Positions 1-5,776 of a stretch of 12,949 bases of DNA are shown piece after piece. A model generated the notes under the pieces. It searched no databases. It was given only the letters and a program-made list of their open reading frames with translations, and had not been told where the DNA came from. Source of the DNA: CAYXVF01 sp964468125 (GTDB taxonomy: Bacteria > Myxococcota > XYA12-FULL-58-9 > CAYXVF01); NCBI GenBank assembly GCA_964468125.1, contig CAYXVF010000143.1, positions 1-12,949 on the forward strand, read 5' to 3'. The position numbers and the translations under genes were made by a program. Position 1 is the first letter of the stretch. Every line of letters starts with the position of its first letter.

Positions 1-1439
1 CGAACGCCCCAGCCCGCCCCGCCGGACACGAGCCCTGACAACAGCAAGAGCGGCAGCTCCTCGTTGAAGGCCTCGCCGCGGGCCATCCAGCGCTCACTCG
101 ATTGCGACGAGCGCAGTCGCGCCGCCTCGGCTTCTCCCAGCTTGGAGGCTGCGCTCGCCTCGAAGTCATCGAGCACGCTCGCGGCGATCGACCATTGGTC
201 GTTGGCGCGCAGCGCGCGGACCAAGCGGGACCGGCCTCGATCCATGCGCTCGGCGTCGCCCTGCCACAGCCCTTCGGAGATCTCGGCCATCGGGGAAAGG
301 AGCCCCGCCGAGATGTCGTGATCCCGCAAGAACACCGCGGCTTCCCGCGGCGTGATGAACCCCTGGATCTGCGCGTTTCCGATCCGCGCGTCGTTGAACA
401 TGCGATCCCAAGCGCGGTGCAACGACAGGCCCTCTTGGTCGATCAGGTGATTCATGTACGCGAAGGCGTGCGTCATGCGCTCTCGGTCACGAATGAGGTC
501 GGTCTTGTTGCCGGTGAAGAGGTTGCCGAGGTCGCTCGCCTCGTCGATCCGCACCCGGAAGGACATGTCGACGATGTCTTCGTAGATCGTGCTGATGCTC
601 CGGGAGAGCGCTGCGTCAGCTGCGACCGCCTGCTCGTGCACCGCCACCGCCTGCATCATCGAGTCGGCGCCGATGGCCCTCAGGACCTCGGCGTGCTCGG
701 GCCGGTCGCTCATCATCTCGCCGAGGCGCTGCGCGTTTCGGGCCGCATGGTAGAGACTACTCGCCGCGCGCCGGCCATCGGGGCTGCCCTGAACCGCGTA
801 GAGAGGCACGCGCGCTTCGAGGTTGTCGGCGATGAGCTCGAGGACGCTCCGGTCCGCGACCGGCTCGGTCGCGGGCAGCAACGCGCGAATGCGCTGCGCC
901 TCTTGCCGGTAGATCTCGGCGGCCACCTCCGGCTGGCCCCCCGCGAGGTGTGCCGCTCCGGCGTCGACCGCGCGCAAGGGGCGCTCCACCGAGCCGAGCC
1001 CGAGGGTCTCAGTCTCCCGCTCGACGAGCGCGAGCTCGGCTTCGGCCACCGCTTGCGGGCTGCCCGGCGCACTCAACTCGCCTCCGGGCCCCCGCACCAA
1101 ACGCACGTCGTTGAGACGCGTGCTCCCGTCGGCGCGGCCACGCAGCGTCACGCCGGTGCCGGCGTCACCGGTGGCGAGCCCCACGACGCTCCCTCGCGTC
1201 GCGGTGAGGGCCCGCTGGTTGGTCTCCGGCGTGCGAAGCGCTTCGACTTCTTCGGTGCTGACCACCACGTAGGCGTCGCCGTCGAGCACCACCGCAGCAT
1301 CGCGCTCGGGACTCGACGCTGCCGCCAACGCTGCGGCCTCGGCGTCTTCGCGGGCGGCGTGGCGGGCCAAGACCTCCCGAACGTTGATCTGCCGTCCACC
1401 GTCGATCTCGGCGACGCGATCTCCCGGACGAATCTCCAT
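1..1439 (-). CDS. Large unrecognised protein, C-terminus beyond left edge
   Basis: I translated this frame by hand. It is open for 479 residues from an ATG at 1439 to the left edge, with an in-frame TGA at 1479-1481 upstream. No other start is available. GGAG lies very close upstream of the ATG, so the ribosome site is poorly spaced. The protein begins MEIRPGDRVAEIDGG. It has a segment resembling a small beta domain (VVLDGDAYVVVS, about residues 50-61), then a long, mostly helical, charged and alanine-rich stretch. A hydrophobic, glycine-rich run (LPLLLLSGLVSGG) at about 462-474 may begin a membrane segment. Codon third positions are strongly G/C in this frame. I do not recognise a family. 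A long open frame on the opposite strand (102-1643) uses the same codon boundaries and is its shadow. Real gene: fairly sure; function: unknown. Confidence 0.72.
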   Translation of the reverse strand, partial: MEIRPGDRVAEIDGGRQINVREVLARHAAREDAEAAALAAASSPERDAAVVLDGDAYVVVSTEEVEALRTPETNQRALTATRGSVVGLATGDAGTGVTLRGRADGSTRLNDVRLVRGPGGELSAPGSPQAVAEAELALVERETETLGLGSVERPLRAVDAGAAHLAGGQPEVAAEIYRQEAQRIRALLPATEPVADRSVLELIADNLEARVPLYAVQGSPDGRRAASSLYHAARNAQRLGEMMSDRPEHAEVLRAIGADSMMQAVAVHEQAVAADAALSRSISTIYEDIVDMSFRVRIDEASDLGNLFTGNKTDLIRDRERMTHAFAYMNHLIDQEGLSLHRAWDRMFNDARIGNAQIQGFITPREAAVFLRDHDISAGLLSPMAEISEGLWQGDAERMDRGRSRLVRALRANDQWSIAASVLDDFEASAASKLGEAEAARLRSSQSSERWMARGEAFNEELPLLLLSGLVSGGAGWGV

Positions 1440-1568
1440 CTCTCCATAATCGCCTGCGCGCTTCGGTTTTTGAAGACGTCAATGCCGACCGCAAGGGAAT
1501 CCCATCCGTGCGGGCGGAGGGCAGCGGCAAACAAGCGCTTCGCGCGGTGTTCCGTTACGCCGCGCGAG

Positions 1569-1597
1569 GCCCGTCGGCTCTTTTCGAGTCGGCGGGC
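1569..1597 (+). other. 12-bp stem-loop upstream of VOC remnant
   Basis: The arms 1569-1580 and 1586-1597 pair over 12 positions with two G-U wobbles around a TTTTC loop. A moderately T-rich run (TTTCGTGTTTCT) follows on the plus strand. It could be an intrinsic terminator for a plus-strand unit that no longer has a visible gene upstream, or a leader hairpin before the VOC remnant. The downstream T run is interrupted, so termination would be weak. Confidence 0.45.
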
Positions 1598-1629
1598 TTT
1601 CGTGTTTCTGGACGGCGGAGGTCCTAGGG

Positions 1630-1767
1630 ATGCAGCTCAATGAAGTCACCGTCGGGTGTCTCGACTACGCGGTGCCGGTCGCCTTCTACAAAACCTTGGG
1701 GCTCGAACAGAGCGTCGACTCGCCCCCGCGCTGTGCCTGCTTTGAGTGCCCCGGCGGCGGCTCTCCC
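1630..1767 (+). pseudogene. Truncated glyoxalase/VOC-family gene remnant
   Basis: The first 46 codons read as the N-terminus of a vicinal-oxygen-chelate (glyoxalase/bleomycin-resistance) protein: MQLNEVTVGCLDYAVPVAFY, then KTLGLEQ and SPPRCACFECPGG. This is the first beta-alpha-beta unit, where the family has its typical 'D-Y...-V-A-F-Y-..-L-G-L' pattern. After about residue 46 the resemblance stops. The frame stays open to 2169, but that part crosses a terminator and lies antisense to the next gene, so it is not credible as protein. Metal ligands and the second half of the fold are missing. A GGAGG ribosome site at 1617-1621 is intact, 8 bases before the ATG, which suggests a once-functional gene cut by a deletion or rearrangement. 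The breakpoint is approximate. Confidence 0.65.
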
Positions 1768-1865
1768 GGCGCACAGTGTCGCGTGCGTTCGTACGTCGAC
1801 GCACCGATGATCCTACGCTTAGGGAGGTCGGCACCGTTCCTCAGATTTAGAGGACTATCAAACGA

Positions 1866-1905
1866 AAGACCCCCGCGCCTCCTTGCGGGAGGACACGGGG
1901 GTCTT
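1866..1905 (-). terminator. Intrinsic terminator of the coiled-coil gene operon
   Basis: A perfect 10-bp stem (AAGACCCCCG at 1866-1875 with CGGGGGTCTT at 1896-1905) encloses an inner 5-bp hairpin (CCTCC 1878-1882, GGAGG 1888-1892). It starts 16 bases after the stop of the 296-residue minus-strand gene. On the minus strand it is followed by TCGTTTGAT, a modest U run. The stem is strong enough to act on both strands. Confidence 0.75.
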
Positions 1906-1921
1906 CGAGAGGGTCTGAGTC

Positions 1922-2812
1922 TTAAAAGGGTTCGCGGCGAGCCGGTGGAGCGTCGAACTCCTGCTCGGCCGCTGCTTCGGCGGCACTGTGCGCAGCGGCA
2001 GCCTCGGCAGCGGAGTCGAGCGCCGCGCGGAGCTGAGCTGCAATCTCACGGACTTCGGCGGCAGCTTCCGCCGAGAGAGCGCCGGTCTCTTCCGCGAGGT
2101 GCGTACGGTCGTGCTGGACCGCGCCCTGCCAGTCGCGCAGGAGCCCCACGTCGACGTTGTACTCTGTGATCCACGCGTCGATCTCGTCGAGCTGATTCTG
2201 AAGCCCTTCGACCGCCTCGTCCGAGCCTTGAAGGAAGCGAAGCTCCGCTTGGGCCTCGATAATGCGGTTGCGCGCCTGCAGTACGCCGGCTGCTGCCTGC
2301 TCCACCTGCTGGCGGTGCTCGAGCCAGGCGCCGTGAAGCGGATCGTTGTTTGCCTGGAGAGCGTCGACTTCACCCTGGAGCTCCGGAGTGACGATCCTAT
2401 CCGGGTTGATGCCCGCGAGCGCCTGCATCGCTGCCGCGTCTACCGGGTTCAGGCCGGCGAGGGCGCTCTCCTGCAGCTCCTCGAGGGAATCGCTCGCCTG
2501 TTCGAGCGCATCGTGTCCGCTCCTGATGCCGTCGCGCGCCGCTTCGAGGTGCGCGCGGTAGCGTTCAACCTGGTCGCGGCTCAAACCAGAGGCGGCCAGG
2601 CTGTTGGTGAACTGAGTGATCAGCCGGTCGATCTCCGCTGAGTCGGCACCGACTTCCGCTGCATAGTGGCGGACCATCGCTTCGCCTTCGGCGATTTCCT
2701 GGCGGATGTCGTCCGGCGATTCATTGAAGCGGTCCCAGCGGGTGTTCGCCATCAGGCCCGGGCCGTTGCGGATCCAATCACCAGAGTCGTTGCGAGTAAT
2801 AGGGTCAGTCAT
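1922..2812 (-). CDS. Coiled-coil protein of unknown function, 296 aa
   Basis: The protein is almost wholly helical, acidic and alanine-rich, with no signal peptide or membrane segment, so it is probably cytoplasmic. Residues 30-120 and about 150-285 have heptad-like spacing of hydrophobics (for example EIDRLITQFTNSLAASGLS, and a long stretch rich in Q, E, A and L), indicating extended coiled coil. A short break near 120-150 (LAGLNPVDAAAMQ, LAGINPDRIVTPE) contains two similar 'LAG-I/L-NP' turns. The C-terminus is an Ala/Glu-rich helix ending in a proline-containing tail. A ribosome site AGGAG lies just before the ATG and overlaps the stop of the preceding SCP2-like gene, so the two are co-transcribed and probably translationally coupled. 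A strong terminator follows. I recognise no family; a scaffold or filament-like role is only a guess. Confidence 0.75.
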   Translation of the reverse strand: MTDPITRNDSGDWIRNGPGLMANTRWDRFNESPDDIRQEIAEGEAMVRHYAAEVGADSAEIDRLITQFTNSLAASGLSRDQVERYRAHLEAARDGIRSGHDALEQASDSLEELQESALAGLNPVDAAAMQALAGINPDRIVTPELQGEVDALQANNDPLHGAWLEHRQQVEQAAAGVLQARNRIIEAQAELRFLQGSDEAVEGLQNQLDEIDAWITEYNVDVGLLRDWQGAVQHDRTHLAEETGALSAEAAAEVREIAAQLRAALDSAAEAAAAHSAAEAAAEQEFDAPPARREPF

Positions 2813-2822
2813 TGTCTTCTCC

Positions 2823-3359
2823 TCAAAGAGTCATGCCTGCGGAGCGCAGAGAGACGCCGACACGACGCCGTTGATTGGCTCTGCTATTCCGCTGTTGTTG
2901 TTTTTCCTTGAACCGCTCGGTCAGGGTTTCGCTGTCGTGCCAGTGAGCGACGAGGTCGACTTTCGACCACGCAGCGAAGAGGCGCGACAAACGAATCCAG
3001 TCCGTGCGATTCGCTACAATCTGCAGGCGGTGATCCCCGAGGGCCTCGGCCATCGAGTATTCGCCTTTCAGGTATTGCCGGAGCTCCTTGAGGGAGAGCG
3101 CCCAGATTACGTGCGCCGCGTAGGCGTCCTCAGGCTCGGTGGCCGGCCGAACCGCGACTTCGTCACGGGTCAGCACCATCTCCCACCGACCTTCGAGCTC
3201 GCCTACGAGGTGCCAGCAAACGCGGGTACCCACGCGGGCCTGCGGTCCTGAGACCTTGCAAAGGGTGCCCAGGTAATCCTCCATCAGAAATGCTGCCGCG
3301 GACTCGCGAATGACATCCGCCGCGTCTCGATGAGCTTTCCTGGTTCCGTTGGTCGTCAT
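2823..3359 (-). CDS. SCP2-like domain protein
   Basis: The start is taken at ATG 3359 (MTTNGTRKAHRD), which has a purine-rich AGGACGAGGG upstream. An earlier in-frame ATG at 3431 would add 24 residues, but those would cover a palindromic operator-like site and have a poor ribosome site. From that start the protein has 178 residues. Residues about 46-125 look like an SCP2 (sterol carrier protein-2) fold: a strand pair (VCWHLVGELEGRWEMVLT), then 'VIWALSLKELRQYLKGEYS', then 'AEALGDHRLQIVAN'. The pattern 'L..YL.GE.S..EAL....L.I' is typical. SCP2-like domains bind hydrophobic ligands and are often found alone or fused to HxlR regulators; no helix-turn-helix is visible here. The C-terminal 40 residues are very basic (KEKQQQRNSRANQRRR), perhaps for nucleic acid or partner binding. 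It is first in an operon with the coiled-coil gene, 10 bases downstream. Confidence 0.6.
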   Translation of the reverse strand: MTTNGTRKAHRDAADVIRESAAAFLMEDYLGTLCKVSGPQARVGTRVCWHLVGELEGRWEMVLTRDEVAVRPATEPEDAYAAHVIWALSLKELRQYLKGEYSMAEALGDHRLQIVANRTDWIRLSRLFAAWSKVDLVAHWHDSETLTERFKEKQQQRNSRANQRRRVGVSLRSAGMTL

Positions 3360-3387
3360 CACCGTTGCCCTCGTCCTCGCCGCCCTA

Positions 3388-3403
3388 ACGCTTGCCCAAG
3401 CGT
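3388..3403. promoter_or_regulatory. Perfect 7+2+7 palindrome, probable operator
   Basis: ACGCTTG-CC-CAAGCGT is a perfect inverted repeat 28 bases upstream of the chosen SCP2-like start. A TTGACG on the minus strand (3401-3406) overlaps its edge and could be a -35 element, though no good -10 is seen. The position suits a repressor operator for the SCP2/coiled-coil operon. The cognate regulator is not identified. Confidence 0.45.
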
Positions 3404-3766
3404 CAACGTGTGGGCGGCCACCAAACTCCATGCTCCATCGCCACCGCTATTGCGTTGACATCGAGACGTATCGGCGCGAGGTGCATGGCGTTGCGCGAAA
3501 GTGCCGTCCATGATCTCTAAATCGCCGCTCTTTATTAAAAGCGCTGTGATTATGATGGGTTAGGTCATTCTGCGGCGGCCCTTCTCTTCGCCAGGGGCCA
3601 TCGGTGGTCTCGATCTGCTCAACGATCGTCGCGGCGAGCCCTTCCCTCGAACCGCGGAGGGCCTCTAGGCTCGCGCTCGTGCGCAGCAACCGCACGGTCG
3701 TGTCGTCGAGGTCATGAACGTCGCAAGACGGTGCGGGATTCGAGCCATTCGTATCGCTACGACGCG
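3404..3766. other. Gene-free spacer between the blh operon end and the SCP2-like operon
   Basis: No convincing gene is seen. The part around 3515-3565 is AT-rich compared with the rest. A weak hairpin (CGCTCTTT / AAAAGCG, about 3526-3543, with one bulge) could be a poor terminator for the minus-strand rhodopsin-blh operon. On the minus strand, 3590-3720 reads as a short protein-like stretch (DLDDTTVRLLRTSASLEALR, then GLAATIVEQIETTDG) without its own start, possibly a decayed gene. A strong terminator after blh is not visible. Confidence 0.5.
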
Positions 3767-4666
3767 TTAGATGGTTCGGGAGTCGTACGCAGCGCCGCTC
3801 ACTCGGAGAAAGCGTGAGACAAGCAGGGCGTGGGGGACAGTGAGTACACTCAATCCCACGATCGCCACGGCGAGGATATTCGGCGTGGCGATGTTCGTTT
3901 GGGAAAGGGCGACCGCCAGCACCACGGTAGGAATGAGCGTATAGGGCGTCGCCTCGCGAAGCAGGTTCGAGCCTCGACCCACGGCTCGGCACATATTCGA
4001 CAGATGGGTCCACGAGTGCCAGAGGGCGAGGTATGTGGTGATCGCGAGAAGAGGACTCGCAACGACGAAGAGCACGATCAGCACGCTGTCGTCCGCGAAG
4101 AGGCGTCGTACCTTGTTCGACCTACTGGCCTGCACTCCCAAAGAGACATAGGTCGCGACGACGATCAGCTGGGCGGCGCCTGCAACCGTGCTCGCGTTCA
4201 CCACGATTCCCAAGACGGTCAGGACCGACGACAGGGTCAACGGAGCTGCACCGGTCATCAGAGCGACGACCAGAAGCCCATGCGCTGCGCGCGGCAGGGT
4301 GAATCCCCGATCCGGGAGCTCTGTCGTATCAGAGACACCGAAATGGTAGACGGACAACGCCAGGAAGAGAACGAGCGAAGCGGACGGCGAGAACCACCAC
4401 AGCACCGCCATCAGCGCCATCGATGCTCCATAAAAGGTGAAAAAACGCGGTGCCCCCAAGTTTGGGAGCAGACGCTTCGCGACAGACCAGTCGATCGCAC
4501 CGTGGGGGATGATGACCGCGATGAAGAGGAGCGCACAGACCGCTCTGATGGCAGGAGAGGTGTCTGGAAGCCTCTCGAGGATGACGAGTTGAGCGCTCAG
4601 CGCGAGACGAATCATTGAGGCGGGTGGGGTTTCGATCCACCCGCCCAAACGCAGACTATCATTCAT
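3767..4666 (-). CDS. blh: Beta-carotene 15,15'-dioxygenase, Brp/Blh family
   Basis: This membrane enzyme cleaves beta-carotene centrally into two molecules of retinal, the chromophore of the rhodopsin encoded just upstream. It has 299 residues, near the usual family length, with about eight hydrophobic segments. The diagnostic histidines are in place: PHGAIDW (H55), VYHFGVSD (H108), LWHSWTHL (H217, H221) and TVPHALLV (H279). The first four match the four-histidine iron site known in this family. The ATG is 7 bases after the stop of the small membrane protein gene; the ribosome site is weak (GAG), which fits translational coupling. M18 is an alternative start that would remove a short hydrophilic leader. 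Third and last gene of the rhodopsin operon. The family call is firm; beta-carotene as substrate follows from the family. Confidence 0.93.
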   Translation of the reverse strand: MNDSLRLGGWIETPPASMIRLALSAQLVILERLPDTSPAIRAVCALLFIAVIIPHGAIDWSVAKRLLPNLGAPRFFTFYGASMALMAVLWWFSPSASLVLFLALSVYHFGVSDTTELPDRGFTLPRAAHGLLVVALMTGAAPLTLSSVLTVLGIVVNASTVAGAAQLIVVATYVSLGVQASRSNKVRRLFADDSVLIVLFVVASPLLAITTYLALWHSWTHLSNMCRAVGRGSNLLREATPYTLIPTVVLAVALSQTNIATPNILAVAIVGLSVLTVPHALLVSRFLRVSGAAYDSRTI

Positions 4667-4673
4667 GGGAGCT

Positions 4674-4877
4674 CTACTCGCGAGGTCCAGCGCCGTGGCG
4701 AACCATGCCGAATCCGACTAAAAGAAGCGCCCCGCCAATCACCGTCTCGTCCACCGGGGTGATGAACCCTCCAGCAATACCCGCATAGTGTACGAGTGTC
4801 GCATGGATGATGCCGAGAACCCCGATGGCGAAGACGGCCCAGCCGGCGCTTCCATAGTGTTCGCGGCTGTTGCTCAC
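4674..4877 (-). CDS. Small two-helix membrane protein between rhodopsin and blh
   Basis: The frame encodes 67 residues and begins with GTG at 4877, overlapping the rhodopsin stop as GTGA, a classic translational-coupling arrangement. Two hydrophobic segments are seen: about 11-35 (AGWAVFAIGVLGIIHATLVH and onward) and about 43-59 (VDETVIGGALLLVGFGM). A short polar N-terminus and a basic tail (RHGAGPRE) flank them. Histidines 25 and 30 lie within or at the end of helix 1, and an acidic pair (D43, E44) starts helix 2. I recognise no family. Its position between pump and retinal-forming enzyme suggests a helper of one of them, such as a rhodopsin subunit, retinal or carotenoid delivery factor, or Blh partner; that is inference. 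It is unlikely to be a chance frame, because it fills the gap exactly with tight junctions on both sides. Confidence 0.8.
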   Translation of the reverse strand: MSNSREHYGSAGWAVFAIGVLGIIHATLVHYAGIAGGFITPVDETVIGGALLLVGFGMVRHGAGPRE

Positions 4878-5659
4878 GACGCATCAACGGCTGGCTCGAG
4901 CGCAGGGCTGGCTTCCGCCACCTCGTTTTCCATCTTCGCCTTAGCGATATTGTAGATGAGGATGCCGTATCCACACTTCGCGGTAATGTCTGCCAATGTG
5001 TACCCAATCTGCAGGCCCACGGTTGCCGCCGACCCGCTGATGCCAACCATTGGCAGAATGTAGGCTATCGGATAAAATCCCCACGTCGCGAGAAGCAGAA
5101 GTTTGGTGTTTCGAAGCAGAACCTTGACCTGCTGCGAGTTGTTCTCGGTCGCGCGACCGAGCTCACCCCAGAGCACGAAGAGGATGTAGACGAAAGGAAT
5201 CGTCGACAGTGTGCCCCAGAGCGCCCGGCTCCCAGAGGCCTCAGCGACTTCACCCGGATAGCCGAGGGCGATCATCGCAGTAGACGCCAGGATGAGCTTC
5301 GTCATCAGGGGTCCACGTTGCGCGCGCGGAAGAGCCAAAACGGCGACGAGCTCCGCAACCAGCAGCGGCACGGTCAGCAGCCAGTCGACGTAGCGATAGG
5401 CGTCGTTGAACACGGCCCCGCTTGCCACGTAGGCACCGTTGACCAGCTCGTAGGCGCCTTCCCAACTGTTGAAGATCCGGACGTAGTGGTAGCCGGCGAT
5501 CGCGACCACCAACGAACTCATGATCATTGCCGGGCGATACTTCGGTGCGAGCTGCTGGCGTGCGAGAACAAAGAACACAAAAGACGCGAACATCGCCGCA
5601 ATGGTTAAAGAGAGCATGTTGTAGACCAACATGTACTCGTTTTGAGTAAGTTCTGGCAT
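4874..5659 (-). CDS. Xanthorhodopsin-like light-driven proton pump
   Basis: This is a seven-helix microbial rhodopsin of 261 residues, expected to pump protons outward across the inner membrane on absorbing light. The helix C motif is RYVDWLLTVPLLVAEL: D92 (proton acceptor), T96 and E103 (donor), the DTE set of proton pumps. K228 in LADITAKCGYG binds retinal. H58 matches the histidine that pairs with the acceptor in proteorhodopsins. Spacing from D92 to E103, G149 and K228 equals that between D121, E132, G178 and K257 of Gloeobacter rhodopsin, which supports the xanthorhodopsin-like subgroup. L100 is the spectral-tuning position (proteorhodopsin 105), and leucine predicts green absorption. 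G149 in ALWGTLSTIPF equals the glycine that leaves room for a carotenoid antenna. AAGGAG lies 9 bases before the ATG. First gene of the operon with the small protein and blh. Confidence 0.95.
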   Translation of the reverse strand: MPELTQNEYMLVYNMLSLTIAAMFASFVFFVLARQQLAPKYRPAMIMSSLVVAIAGYHYVRIFNSWEGAYELVNGAYVASGAVFNDAYRYVDWLLTVPLLVAELVAVLALPRAQRGPLMTKLILASTAMIALGYPGEVAEASGSRALWGTLSTIPFVYILFVLWGELGRATENNSQQVKVLLRNTKLLLLATWGFYPIAYILPMVGISGSAATVGLQIGYTLADITAKCGYGILIYNIAKAKMENEVAEASPALEPAVDAS

Positions 5660-5776
5660 TTCGGTCTCCTTTTTGAGCCAGGTTGAATCGAAAACTTGTT
5701 CATTGTTCGCTTCCGATCAAGGTCCAGGCTGCGATCTTCTTGATTAATCGTTCGTTCGACTTTAATTTTGCTCATT
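5660..5776. promoter_or_regulatory. AT-rich divergent control region, rhodopsin operon / merR-type gene
   Basis: This 117-bp spacer holds the promoters of both units. Toward the regulator, TTGATT (5740-5745) and TTTAAT (5761-5766) form a possible promoter with a short 15-base gap. It would start transcription at or near the ATG at 5777. Dyads: GATTAATC (5742-5749, perfect palindrome), ATTAA-N14-TTAAT (5743-5766), and CTCAT-T-ATGAG (5771-5781) over the start codon. Toward rhodopsin I see the AAGGAG ribosome site but no convincing sigma-70 promoter, which would fit an activator-dependent promoter. Which dyad is bound is unknown. Confidence 0.5.

Noticed and set aside
102..1643. 513-codon open frame on the plus strand
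   Set aside because: Shares codon boundaries with the minus-strand gene; its product is rich in R, H, V, D and P with no fold-like pattern. Shadow.
1988..2641. 217-codon open frame on the plus strand
   Set aside because: Antisense to the coiled-coil gene, which has the ribosome site and terminator.
3447..4013. 188-codon minus-strand frame overlapping the 3' end of blh
   Set aside because: Its first half lies inside blh in another frame and it has no ribosome site; only the downstream part might be decayed coding sequence.
3830..4618. 262-codon open frame on the plus strand
   Set aside because: Antisense to blh; charged, low-complexity product and no ribosome site.
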